DNA of 64,000 nucleotides from Berberis thunbergii (Eukaryota > Streptophyta > Magnoliopsida > Ranunculales > Berberidaceae). Shown piece by piece: positions 35,323-47,204 of this stretch (the stretch's first letter is position 1; each line of letters begins with the position of its first letter). The stretch is from assembly GCA_003290165.1 (NCBI GenBank), contig QNQO01005893.1, positions 104,730 to 168,729 of the forward strand. Direction: 5' to 3'. The position numbers and the translations under genes were made by a program. The notes under the pieces were generated by a model, which was not told where the DNA came from, did not search any database, and worked only from the letters and a program-made list of their open reading frames with translations.

Positions 35323-35918
35323 TGCCTAGGAGGCTATGCAAGATTACGATATTGTCTTTGCCTTCATCACTTGATATTTACCAAATTTGAATAACCTGTA
35401 ATGACCGGCATATCTCGTAAACTTGTAGTTAATGTTCAATATGAAATGCTTGTGTTGGTATTCAAACTTTGAAATATTATCCTTAGACACACGATGATTC
35501 AAACTTTAAAAACTTGTATAGGGACACTGCTTCCATGTTATGGATCATGCGTATAGGATTACTTACTTATTCATTACTGTGTGGCATGGATTTCTCCAGT
35601 ATATTGTTGCTTTATTTGTATTTAGTTCACTCGCACCAACTAGTTTTGTGCTTTGCTGACCCCGCAAGGGTGTGCTTCTTTTGGAGTGCAGGCAGTGTTG
35701 TTGTTCCTACTGATCGTGGCGCTTAGGCCCAATTTCTAGCTGTAGACTTGTTTTGTGTCGTTTAGTCTTGTTCACCTTGTATGGGTAAGTTTTGCTTCCT
35801 TTTTATTGTTATATACCTTGTTAAGTACTAGATGTTTGTATATATTGGTTTTGTCGCTATGATGCTGGAGGGGCGAATTGAATATTTTTTATTTTGTTCA
35901 AATTTTATCGTAATTGGA
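35323..35918. other. Foreign insertion of unknown type between spacer and 25S
   Basis: About 600 bp with no counterpart in the other rDNA units. It contains TTTGCTGACCCCGCAAGGG and a TATATA-rich end and could be a retrotransposon LTR remnant, but I see no paired repeat, primer site or target duplication. A 70-codon open frame (35,514-35,726) has no recognised family. Confidence 0.35.
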
Positions 35919-37210
35919 CTAGGGGATGGACTAGGAATGGTCCCTTAGGGGGCCTGCCCAGGCATCGAACAGTCGATTCAGAACTGGTACGAACAAGGGG
36001 AATCCTACGATGGTCCTTACGGATGCTAACGCAGTGTGATTTCTACCTAGTGCTCTGAATTTCAAAGTGAAGAAATTCAACCAAGCGCGGGTAAATGGTG
36101 GGAATAACTATGTCTCTATTAAGGTATAATGGATTAACGAGATTCCCACTATCCCTGTCTACTATCCAGTGAAACCACAGCAAAGGGAATAAGCTTGGTA
36201 GAATCAGCGAGGAAAGAAGACCTTGTTGAACTTGACTCTAACTTGACTTTGTGAAATGACCTGAGAGGTGTCGGATAAGTGGGAGGTGCGTGCATTGAAA
36301 GTAAAATGCCTCTACTTTTAACATTATTTTATTTATTCCGTAAGTCGGAAGTGGGGCACTGCCCTCTTTTTTTATCCAAGGGTCGTCTCGACGGCCCGAT
36401 CCGGGCGGAAAACATTGTCAGGAGAGGAGTTTGGCTTGGGCGACACATTTCTTAAAAGATAACGCGGGTGTCCTAAGATGAGCTCAACGAAAACAAAAAT
36501 CTCGTGTGGAATAAAAAGGTAAAAGTTTGTTTAATTATGATTTCCAATAAGAAAATGAACAGTGAAAGTGTGGCCTATCAATCCATTAGACTTTCAGAAT
36601 TTGAAACTAGAGGTGTCAGAAAAGTTACCACAAGGATAACTGGCTTGCGGCAGCCAAGCGTTCATAGCGATGTTACTTTTTTATCCTTCGACGTCGGCAC
36701 TTCCTATCAATGTGAAGTAGAATTCACAAAGTATTTGATTGTTCACCCACCAATAGGAACCATGTGCTGGGTTTAGACCGTCGTGAGATAGGTTAGTTTT
36801 ATCCTACTGATGATAGTGTCGCAATAGTAATTCAAACTAGTATGAGAGGAACCGTTGATGCACAAATTGATCATCGCGCTTGGTGGAAAAGCTAGTGGCA
36901 CGAAGCTACCGTGTGCAGGATTATGATGGAACAACTCTAAGTCAGAATCCAGGCGAGAGAAGCAAAGCATACGCCCGTCGTCCGATTGCCGACCTGCAGT
37001 AGGGATCTTTAGGTATCCAAAGGCACGTGTCATTGGTGAAGCTCCGCAATGGATGAGTCACGAGGGAAACCTCGAAGTACAATTTTCATCGAGCGGCAGG
37101 TAGATTTTTTTGAAGACAACTTAAATACGCAATGGGTATTGTAAGTGGCAGAGTAGCCTTGCTGCCATGATTGACTGGGATTCAGCCCCATGTCGCATCG
37201 ATTCGTCCTC
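35919..37210 (+). rRNA. 25S rRNA pseudogene, copy 3 (3' third only)
   Basis: Starts at GGACTAGGGGATGGACTAGG and carries GAACTGGTACGAACAAGGGG, AAGTTACCACAAGGATAACT, GGTTTAGACCGTCGTGAG, TATGAGAGGAACCG and the 3' end near 37,210. Small internal deletions occur near 36,008 (loss of the GTTTAATTAAAAC block) and 36,127 (loss after CTATTAAGGTA). Non-functional. Confidence 0.9.
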
Positions 37211-37489
37211 TCAACTTCCCTAAACAAATTCTCTCCAACTCTCACAACACAATCAATCAAAAAGCTCCCCCAAGAGCAAGGCTCCATGGTTAAGGATGAT
37301 AGCAAACAAAAAAATGAATAACGTTTGTGATGATTTAGATAACATTTGCCACTATAGAATAAAAGTCCAAAGAAAATTCACATATCTCCATTTGTTGGAA
37401 TGATGGATTGTCATGCTTTAACAGATGCATACACGGATGTTTTGTTCATTCACATGGTTGCCTAGAGCACTTGGTGCATGAAATAACCA
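37211..37489. other. Sequence downstream of 25S (3' external spacer), copy 2
   Basis: Homologous to 32,781-33,055 with the same landmarks in the same order. No gene is seen. Confidence 0.6.
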
Positions 37490-38790
37490 TGGACTTAATA
37501 AACAATCCATGGACCGTTTCAAGGACCATTCCAAATAACTGTGCCAGGACTGATGGAATGTTCCATGGAACTGTCTATCAGTCCTGGCACAGTTCCTTTG
37601 AACGTTCCTTGTAACAGTCCATAGAACGTTCCGTCTATCCTGGCACATTTCCTTGGAAAGTTCCATGTCTTGGTCCATCGGTCCTGGCAAGTTGTTTGGA
37701 GCATTCCATGGAACGGTCAGTCAGTCCTGACACAATTCCATGAAACACTTCATCAGTCCTGGCACGATTCCTTCAAATGGTCCTTGGAATGTTTCATAGA
37801 AATTTCCGTGGAACGGTCCATGGACTGTTCCAAGGAATTTTCCATAGAACATTTCGTTAGTCCTGACACAGTTCCTTGGAACGCTCTATGGACCGTTCCT
37901 CTATGGAACGATCCATGGAAAGGTCAATGGAATGGTCCTTGGAACGATCCATGAAACGGTCCTTGAAACATTGCATGGAACGGTCCTTGGAAAATTTTTG
38001 TAGCATTCCATGGAACGGTCCATGGAACGTTTTGTCAGTCATGTCACAGTTTCTTGGAACGATCCATGGAATAGTCCACGAAACAATCCGTCAGTCCTGG
38101 CACAATTCCTTCTAACGTTCCATGGAAAGTCCTGTCAGTCCTGGCACAATATCTTGGAACGGTACATGGAATGGTTTTTGGAATGGTCCATGGACTGATG
38201 GACAGATCCGTGGAACGTTCCCAGGACTGACGGAACATTCCATTGATCGTTCCATGGGACGTTCCTTGGACTGTTCCATGGAACATGGAAATGAACCGTT
38301 CCATGGATTGTTCCAAAAAACTTTGCAAAGACTGGCGGATCCATGGACCATTCCAAGGAACTATGCTTGGATTGACGGACCGATCAAAGCACTGTTCCAT
38401 GGATTGTTCCATGGAACATGGAAATAAACCGTTCCATGGATCGTTCCCTTAAATGTTCCAACTTTGCTAGGAATGACAGAGTGCTCCAAGGAACTGTGCC
38501 AGGACTGACGGACCGTTCCCCGTTCCATGGAACTTTTCATGGAACGTTCCAAGGAAATGTGCAAGGACGTACAAACCGTTTCAAAGAACATTCCAAGGAT
38601 CGTTGCACGGAACGTTCCAAGGAACTGTGCTAGGACTGACGAACCGTTCCATGGAAAGTTTCACGAAATGTTCTAAGGAACTGTGCCAGGACTGAGGAAC
38701 CGTTCCATGGAACTGTTCCAGGACTGACAAAAATTTACACGAACCGTTCCATGGACTAACGGAACATTCCATGGAACGATGCATGCACGA
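37490..38790. repeat. rDNA spacer module P1, copy 4
   Basis: A long CCATGG/AACGTT array. The polar spacer is forward (CAGTCCTGGCACAGTTCC) to about 38,190 and reversed (GAACTGTGCCAGGACTGACG) from about 38,220, so the two arms are nearly equal in length and the block could fold into one extended hairpin. A local duplication around GTTCCATGGAACATGGAAAT occurs at about 38,273 and 38,394. Confidence 0.87.
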
Positions 38791-38794
38791 ATGC

Positions 38795-39690
38795 GTACAA
38801 ACAAGGTCTATATGGCATACTCATTAGATGTTTGATGTTTTTTCATGTATGGTTGAACATGATCGATACACTGTCATGTGCATTCAATTCTCGCTCGTAC
38901 TGACATGGTAAATTAGCTTTAAGAATGCAAGGATAATCACATGACATGCATGCTGAAGATCATAATCGGATGTTCCATGGACATTTGAGCAAGCTATGCT
39001 CCATGCACATTCGAGAAAACTACCCGTGCATTCTCCATTTACCATAATATGGTAAAATAGCCCTAAGAATGCAAGGAATCTAAAAATAGACTCGAAAATC
39101 CAAAGATAGTCACAAAACATACATGCTCTGACCTTGTTCGAACCATAATCGGATGCTCCATGCACATTCGAGCTAACTATCCGTGCATTCTCGTACGTAC
39201 TCATCCATTCCCTAAAATATGGCAATATAGCCCTAAGAATGCAAGGAGTTCGAAAATAGATGCGGGAATCTAAAGATAGTCATTGGACATGCATGCTCAG
39301 ACCTTACTCGGACCATAATCAGATGCTCCGTCCACATTCGGGCGAACTACCAGTGCATTCTTGCTCGTACTCATCCATTCACCATAGCATGGAAATTAGC
39401 ACTAAGAATGCAAGGATTTTGAAAATAGACGCGATAATCCAGAGATAGTCATGGGACATGCATGCTCAAACCTTGCTCAGACCATATTCGGATGCTCCAT
39501 GCACATTCGAGAAAACTTCCTGTGAATTCTTGTTCGTACTCATCCATTCGACATGGTATGGTAAAATAGCTTGAAGAATTCAAGGATTTTGAAAATAGAC
39601 ACGGGAAAAGAATTCAAGGATTTTTAAATTGGACACGAGAATCCAAAGATAGTCATGGGACATGCATGCTCGGACCGTAATCAAATGTTG
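38795..39690. repeat. rDNA spacer module T, copy 4: about 172-bp tandem repeats
   Basis: Monomers start near 38,943, 39,117, 39,286, 39,458 and 39,660. Landmarks are as in the other T blocks. An extra 40-bp duplication around GAATTCAAGGATTTT lies at 39,577-39,630. Confidence 0.85.
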
Positions 39691-39846
39691 TATTATGGAT
39701 GGTCGATGAAAAATATTCAAATGTTGTGAAGTTTCTACATAACAATGTTTTCCATGAGATTTAGTATTTATGTGAATTTTTTTTAGCCTTAATAAGGAAA
39801 TTTTGCTTTATTTTCTTTGTTCTTATTAAAAATTTTAAAAAATTAC

Positions 39847-40631
39847 TGATGCAGTCATTTTTCGCTCTTTGCTCTGACCTAGTCCCACTAACCTGTTTGA
39901 CCTATACAAGTAGCACACGTGAGCCGCAGACTACCATGGGGTGGCCGATGACCCTCTGATGCTAAAGTCAGACAAAGATCTGAGAAAGATGTAATGATGT
40001 AACAGGGAATTTGTAGCGTACCTTAGCTTACCATCCTCATGTCTTATTTATAGTGCAAAGAGTTATGGTTTAACCAGGCCATCGTAGGCGTAGATTAGGG
40101 AGGAGATCTTCGTAGAGATCCCTCTCTAATTAGGAGTCGTGCTGTAGAAAGGAAATTCCATGTTAGTGCGGGAGATAGTTCCCAATCCGAGAGCATTCCG
40201 TGGAAGGGAGTTTCCTTGTGTGGAAGATACTTTGATGTTTACTTCCTAGTTGGAACCAAATAACAGTTGTGGTTGCCTATCCAAAGCATATCATCAAGAT
40301 ACTTCCCTGAAAAGGGCTTATGAGTATCGAAAATAGTTGTGAGACGTGTGGGCTTAGCATGTTGTAGAAGTCCGGGCATACTTGGTGGTTGAAGTTTAGC
40401 GGGCTAAGAACTGCTCAGGTTGGATACATATTGGGCTGTTGCTTGAACCCGTAGTTCCTCGAAATGATCATGACACGTGTACGAATCATGGGTGTGACTG
40501 TTTTTATGTATCATTAGCTATTCCCCCCGAGTTAGTGGGTCGTCACATCGGTTTGCTAAGTCGTATCTTGAAGGGATGTGCCGCTTATGATGATTGAATC
40601 TAAATCGTTGCTTGAGCTGCACGCTGCATTA
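39847..40631 (+). repeat. 5' LTR
   Basis: Direct copy of 43,786-44,582. It contains a TATA-like TTATTTATAG at about 40,046 that fits transcription on the + strand. Substitutions and small indels between the LTRs imply an old insertion. I could not identify a clear tRNA primer-binding site after its end. Confidence 0.8.
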
Positions 40632-40859
40632 ATTGAACATTCACTGGTTTGGCAAAAAAGAGGCGGGAACCCATCTCCTATATTAGTCATCAGCAGTGCA
40701 ACGTCTGGCTCTTCTACTTTTATTGCTTTTAAAGATATCGTTCTGATTAGAAGAGTTTGTTCGTTTTCCCCATGGCTCGAGAAGATCTTCTTGATGATGT
40801 TGTCTTGTCCAAGGGCCTAGAGTTTTTTGAAGATAGGTTGTTGTCTGAACCTAGTCTTG

Positions 40860-43269
40860 CTAAATTCTGAACTAGGTTTGGTGTCCGAGAGGATTTGCAG
40901 TTGTACCTTCTAACGGGCGACAAGACGCCAATGTCGCCTCCGGATGGTTTTATATGTTTACATCGTGGGATGCTTCAAAATGGAGTGTGTTTCCCAATTT
41001 TAGACGTGATCTAGGAGGAGTTCTTGAATCTGCTAGGGATTCCCCTGACTTAGATGGGACCCAATGAATATAGGGTTATCCTCATGATTCTGCTTCGTGT
41101 TAAGGAGGTTGACATTAGTGTGACACCACATGTGATCCAGTTGCTTACCGCTCTTCGACTGCAAAGCAATGTTTTCTGTAAGTTGAGGACGCTGATGTGT
41201 TTCGGTAGACTACGTGATGACTTCAAGTTCTTGCAGAAGTTTGCTTCTTGGCCCCTGCAGATTCGAAGTATTTTCGATGCAAGGGTTGTCAGCTCGAATG
41301 ACATTTCAGACCCCTTCAGAAGTTTGACTCTTTTATTGCAACTTTGATGTGTTTGACAATAAATTGACTTATCGTTGCTCATGTTCTTCTACAGAAAGGT
41401 TCCCCATTACTCCTCTTACTTTTGAGGAGTGAACCACCATGGACAAATTTTGTGACTTGCCTCAAAGGAAGGTGATTGATGTAATTAGAGTTTCCAACTT
41501 CATCCGCAGTGGGCTGTCAAACAATTGGCATGTAGCTTTCAAATTGTATTGAGAAGCACACATCAAGTTGAAAGATGGGGCCCTTTCCAGAAAGAGGAAG
41601 GTTGCTAGGGCCAATGCACTTGTCTTGTTTGATGTGGAAGAGATGTCTGAGACGCTTGCTTCATTTATGAAGAAGAAGCCCCATGTTAGAACTGGTTCAT
41701 CTTGGGCACGACTCGCTCCACTGAGAAAGGGGAGTGAGTCTGCTAGGCCTGTTGAGGCGGAGTCTAACATTCCTAGCTTGGGGAAGATTATCTGCGGTTG
41801 GCGGGAGTTACAGATGGGTCGAAACTTGGTGACGCATAGGTTGCAACTTTGAATTACCATCTGGTGCGAGTTGCAATGGCGGCTTCTACTGAAGCTGATT
41901 CATGTGGGGTCGTTCCGTTAGAAGGCCTTTTTGAATATTCGCCAGTGGTAGTGGAATCCGATCGCCACATTGATGATTTGCCTTAGAGTGGTCATTGTAC
42001 CGGTCGTGTTTCCTGTAGTCCGCGCTGTTCACCGTCTCGACGAGGGTCACAGTTAGAAGTATTGGAGGGCCCATTGGATTCTTCGCTTCCTCTTCTACCT
42101 TTTAGATCATGTTCAGTCGTCTCGCAGTAAAAGGTTGATTGCTCTTGATAAAGGAAAAGCCATGGAGGAGAGTTTGATGAGGATGGTGGTGACCGTGAAG
42201 GGTGGTGTTGCCGTAGTTCCAAATCAGAGACGCTTCACCCTGATGCACGGATAAGCTTGTTTGCACCAGAATTTGTGAAGATGAGCTCGTAGGTGGATAT
42301 AGAGTATGCTTCAAGGAAGCATATAAGCATGCATCAATGCTAACTAATGGACCACGCTCTAAACCCGAGGAGGATTCGTTTGAAGGGTGTATGGATAAGG
42401 GTTTGAAGTACCTTATGCTTGGTATGTCTCATATGACCCACGTGACCGTTGCTGGAACTGAAGTCGAGGCAGCTTGTGAGAGAGTGTACATCTTGGAGCG
42501 TGTCTTCTCACATGTGCATACGTTGTATTCTTATGCGCTCCATGAAATTGTGCGGCTTAAGAAGCATGCCGAAAAGATGCGGTTGGATCAATCAATTTTG
42601 GTCGCTGAGGCTCAAAGGGCTCATCTAGAGAACCTTGAGCACAAACTCGCAGAGGCAGTATCCGAGAGCGACGGACTCAAGCATGAGCTGAGCCTAACAT
42701 GTTGAGAAGTCGAGGTTACGTAGGAGATTGCAGATAAATAGAATTTTGAGCTGCAATCCTTTGCTGAAGAGAATTCTTCAAGAAAAGCTGGTTGGGCTGC
42801 TGAGAAGCAACAGTTGGAATCTGATGTTGAATTATATGTTCGAGAAGCTAGGAATATCGAAGACTAGCTGAAGCTGGGCTGTCATGAACTCAGTGTTGTG
42901 AGGAGCAGTCTGGCCACAGAGCAGTCTCAAGTTGATGAGTTGACTGGTAAGTTGGAGCTACTGGAGCGCAAACTTATAGATGCAAAGGTGCCAGAGGAAG
43001 AACTTCTCCTGGAACAAGGCAAATGTGAGTTTTGCTAGGTTGTACATGGCCGGCTAGAGTTGTTGTCGTTGATGAAGGAGGAGCATCCGGAGTGGGACCT
43101 TGATCGTTATATGAAGATGTCATATGTAGACTTGTCTGTCTCTTCTTCATCGTCGAACGAGGAGGATGATTTAGTCCCTGAAGTCCAGGTTGAATCGCAT
43201 ATGGATGCAACTTCCGCCCCTGTTTTTACTAGGCTTAACTTTTTCGTTTTCGTGCCTTCTCCTGATTAG
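40860..43269 (+). pseudogene. Retrotransposon-borne gypsy-type 'transposase'-like protein with a C-terminal coiled coil, broken
   Basis: The N-terminal part (40,860-41,347) reads SPPDGFICLHRGMLQNGVCF, EEFLNLLGIPLT and GPNEYRVILMILL, a pattern I associate with the plant 'transposase (putative), gypsy type' domain (PF04195) of Tat-lineage extra ORFs. Then come RTGSSWARLAPLRKGSESAR (about 41,680) and a long heptad-rich segment in one frame from 42,337 to 43,269 (LKKHAEKMRLDQSILVAEAQ; TGKLELLERKLIDAK) with an acidic, Ser-rich tail. Several in-frame stops and at least two frameshifts make it non-functional. The function of this family is unknown. Identification is by pattern memory only. Confidence 0.6.
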
Positions 43270-43785
43270 GAACGATTTTGTGTGTTTGTACTCTTTTTGT
43301 CTCAACCATTAATGAAAACATTATTATCCATTTTACGCCTTTTATCTCTATTGCATGTTTTTCCATTTTGCCTTACCATTTTGTTTTGGCATAGGCTAGT
43401 AGAATCAATAAGACATTGACTGGTCTTTCTGTGGTAGAGGGCTTGACCGCTTTGTATTGTGAATGACCTGGGTCATTGCTTGTTTGTCTGACTAGTTGGC
43501 TACAGCTATTACCTTGGGCGAGTTGTGGTGGTTGAGTGTTCGTGCAAGAGCATTCGTGCTGAGTAAGGCGCCGTAAGCTTGGGTCGACATCCTAATCAGC
43601 TTTTATATGGGCATCGGCTATATTATCTTTGTATTGGCACAAGTGGTTTTTTCCAATGTTAGGAATCCAATCCGTTTGAGCATGAAGGTGCTGACTTGGC
43701 TTGATTCATATTTGCATCTGCTGGTTGAGAGGGACAACAGAGGTTGTGTGGCGAGCTGCTTGAGACTCCCACCATTCTAATCATT
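43270..43785. other. Non-coding 3' part of the LTR element
   Basis: About 500 bp between the coding relic and the 3' LTR. I see neither a clear polypurine tract nor coding capacity. Confidence 0.4.
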
Positions 43786-44582
43786 TGTATTGGCAGTCAA
43801 TTTTGGCTTCGTGTTTTGACCCTGTTCCTGCTGACCTTCACAAGTAACACATGTGAGCCACAGACCACCATGGGGTGGCTGATGACACTCCGATGGTAAA
43901 GTCAGACACGGATCTGAGGAAGGTGTAATGTTGTAACAGGGATTTTGTAGCGTACCTTAGCTTACCAACCTCATGTCTTATTTATAGTGCAAGGAGTTTT
44001 GGTTCAACCAGGCCATTATAAGCGTAGTTTAGGGAGAAGATCTTCGTGGAGATTCCTCTCTAATTAAGAGTCGTGTTATAGAAGGGAAGTTCCATGTTAG
44101 CTTTGCACTCCTAGATACGCGGGAGATTGTTCCCAATCCAAGAGCAATCCGTAGAACAGAGTTTCCCGATGTGCAAGATGCTCTAGTGTTTGCTTCCAAG
44201 TTGGAATCAAATAGCAGTTGTAGTTGCCCATCTGAAGCTGATCCTCGAGATACTTGCCTGAAGAGGGCTTATAGGCATCATGGATAGTTGTGAGACATGT
44301 GGCTCTAGCATGATGTGAGAGTCTAGGTCCGCTTGGTGGACTGAAGTTGAGCAGGCTTAGATCTGTTTGGGCTGGATCTGTGTTGGGTCGATACTTGAGC
44401 CCCTAGTTCCTCGAGATCATCATGACAGGTGTTCGACTCAGAAGTGTGACGGTTTTATGTATCATCAGCTATTCTCCTCAAGTTAGTGGGTTGTTACATC
44501 GGTTTTCTAAGTCATCTCTTGAAGGGATGTCGCGCTCATGATGATTGAGTCAAAATCGTTGCTTGAGCCACACGCTGCATCA
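43786..44582 (+). repeat. 3' LTR
   Basis: Direct copy of 39,847-40,631; starts TGTATTGGCAGTCA and ends CACGCTGCATCA. It directly adjoins spacer module G (from about 44,600). Confidence 0.8.
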
Positions 44583-44599
44583 ATTCATCTAATGAAGGG

Positions 44600-46680
44600 A
44601 TGCACGCTGGCTAGCAGAGGCCAGTTGAGTGTTCTATTGTTCAATAATGCTCACTAGTTAGCTGAGGCTGTAGGGCATTGTGCTGGCTCGTTGGACAATA
44701 TGATGACCCTGTTGCTTATAGCTCAACTTTTTGAGGATGCTTACCAGTATTGGTCCTTCATGCTAGCTAAGATGAAGAAGTTGAGAATAGTGCAAGACCT
44801 AAGCTTGACTTTAAGATGATGTTTGGTAGTAATGCATACTGGCTAGCTGAGGCAAGTTGAACGTTCTATTGTTTGATGATGTTCGCTAGTTTTTGACAGA
44901 ACTAGTTAGATGAGGTAGTAGGGCATAGTGTTGGCTCGCTCAATGATACAATGACCCTATTGCTTATGGCTCAACTAAATCGATCATGCTTACTAGTATT
45001 GGTCCTGCACACTGAGTAAGCTAAGGAAACTGAGCAGAGTGCAAGACATGCGCATGACAGTTAGATGATACTTGCCAGTAATGCATGCTGGTTAGTTGAG
45101 GCAAGTTGAGTTTTCTATTGTTCGATGATGCTCACTAGTTATTGACTGAACTGGTTAGCTAAGGCAGTAGGGAACAGTGCTGGCACGCTTGACGGTACGA
45201 TGACCCAGTCGCTTATGCTCCACTGTTCGATGATGCTTACCAGTATTGGCCCTGCACGCTACCTATGGTGAGGACATTGATCAAAGTGCATGACCTGTGC
45301 TGACTGTACGATGATGTTTACCGGTCATGCATGTTGGCTAGCTGAGGCAAGCTGAGCGTTCAATTGTTCGATGATGCTCACCAGTTTTGTGGTCGAACTG
45401 GTTAGCTGAGGCAGTAGGGCATTGTGCTTCTTGTATTTGAGCATGAGTATTGGTATACTTGCCCCAATTTGTCGCTACTCAGGTGGTTATTCCATACCTT
45501 TTCAAGCACTAGTTTGCTAAATTTTTTATGCCTGCCTTTCATCTCTTGGTGATTATGCTCCTTAGTCCATCCAGAACCCTAGTATGGTGTTCTGCCTTGC
45601 CTTTTGTTGTGTTTGGCATCTGCCTTCTAGAGCAATTGCTCGCAATCTAGTAGCTCAGATGGGCTCCTATTTATTCTTCTATCGTGACCTTTATTTTAAT
45701 ATTGTGCACGTATTCCACGTACGCTGCCTTTGGTGTGCTTCCTACATGTGTATGCTTTTCTATATTTCATGTTGGCTAGATTTTTATAATGTCCCGATCG
45801 TTTATCACGTTCAACTACCTCTAAATGGTAAAATGACCATGTTGCTTATGGCTCAACTGTTCGATGAGGCTTACCAATAATGGTCTTGCACGTTTGCTTT
45901 GTTGATGAAGTTGAGCATAGTGTTCGACTGTTAGATGATTCTTGCCAGTAATGCATGTTGGCTAGCTGAGGCAAGTTGAGTGTTCTATTATTCAATGACG
46001 CTCACCAGTTCTTGACTGAACGAGTCAGATGAGGCAGTAAGGCATAGTGCTGGCTCGCTATCGCTTAGGCTCAACTGTTCGATGACGCGTACTAGTATTG
46101 TTCTTGCACACTAGCTAAGTTGACGACATTGAGCATAGTGCAAAACTTGTGTTGACTGTACGATGATACTTGTCTTTCATCCATGATAGCTAGCAACGTC
46201 AAGTTGAGTATTCTATTGTTAGATGATGCTCACAAGTTTTATGGCCGAACTGTTTAGCTGGCAGTAGGGCATAGTGCTACTTGCATTTGAGCATGAGTGT
46301 TGGTATTCCAGCCCCAACATGTCCCTCCTCAGTTGTTATTCCATACAATTTCAAACACTTTTTTGCAAAATTTCTTTGTGCCTATCTTTTATCTCTTGGT
46401 GATTGTGCTCCTTAGTTTATCCAGAATGCTTGTATGGTGTTATACCTTGCCTTTTGTTGTGCTTGGCATCCGTCTTCTAGAACAATTGCTCACAATCTAG
46501 TAGTTCGGATGGGCTTCTATTGTTTTTATCTCTTGTCCGTTATACTAATATGCGCATGTGTTCCACGTATGCCGCCTTCGGTGTGCTTTTTCCACGTGTA
46601 TGTTTTTCTATCTTTCATGTTGGCTAGAATTTTAGAATTTTTTGAATGGTTTTCACGATCAACGATGATTTCGTAAACTA
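44600..46680. repeat. rDNA spacer module G, copy 4, with the empty site of the CACTA insertion
   Basis: The 248-bp monomers (landmark near 44,700, 44,950, 45,197 and 45,835) and two 390-bp spacers (45,428-45,830; 46,278-46,640). At 45,582-45,600 the spacer reads GTATGGTGTTCTGCCTTGC without interruption, which is the unoccupied counterpart of the insertion site of the 19,663-31,340 element. Confidence 0.82.
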
Positions 46681-47204
46681 GTTTGCTTGACAATCTTCGC
46701 CTTTCCACCTTATGGGTGAGCATAGGCGGTGTTTTTTTAGCAGGTGGTGAATGAATGTGAACGTAATGGCGTGTGAGTGGAAAATGGAATGTGTGTGCAA
46801 GTGGGCTCCTTTGCATGTACAACAAACCACATGCTAACATTCCTTTTCATTTTGTCCCAAGGTTGGTTAACGCCTCCTCGGGCTGTTAAGTGGTTCTTGT
46901 GTTGTTTACCTTGTGAAATGGAAGTTGTTCGTTCGATCTAAATGAAATCGTCTCTTGTTCGGCAGGTGCAAACGAGTGTCGACCTTCTCTCATGGAAGGT
47001 AATAGCAATCTCTTCAATTTTGTTGAGATTGTATGTATCCAGTCATGCATGAGTTTGGGGATGCAGAAGACACATTTGAGATTCGGTCTTCTTGACCATA
47101 TCTTTATTTGTTGTTGGAGAAAATAGACGATTGTGCACACTATGGAATTTCTTTAAGCATTTCTTAATTGAGTTCCATTTTGTTGCCTGTGTCGCAAGGA
47201 ATGC
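46681..47204 (+). other. 5' external transcribed spacer, copy 2
   Basis: Upstream of the second 18S and alignable with 10,263-10,688 (see landmarks there). It is longer at its 5' side (TGGGTGAGCATAGGCGGTG). No polymerase I promoter consensus is recognisable. Confidence 0.7.

Larger units (their letters stand above)
39847..44582 (+). mobile_element. Non-autonomous LTR retrotransposon with a gypsy-'transposase'-like coding relic
   Basis: Two direct repeats of about 790 bp (39,847-40,631 and 43,786-44,582) flank a 3.15-kb interior. Both begin with TG and share GCAGTCA, CACACGTGAGCC/CACATGTGAGCC, CATGGGGTGGC and CTTATTTATAGTGCAA; the right one ends in CTGCATCA. No reverse transcriptase, RNase H or integrase is recognisable inside, only the pseudogene at 40,860-43,269. 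The flanks ATTAC and ATTCA could be a decayed 5-bp duplication. The element sits at the AT-rich spacer of rDNA unit 4, and the spacer segment plus P2 that should lie here are missing. Confidence 0.8.

Noticed and set aside
41992..42314. Minus-strand open frames with Pro/Ser/His-rich sequence
   Set aside because: They are antisense to the retroelement coding relic and show no family similarity.
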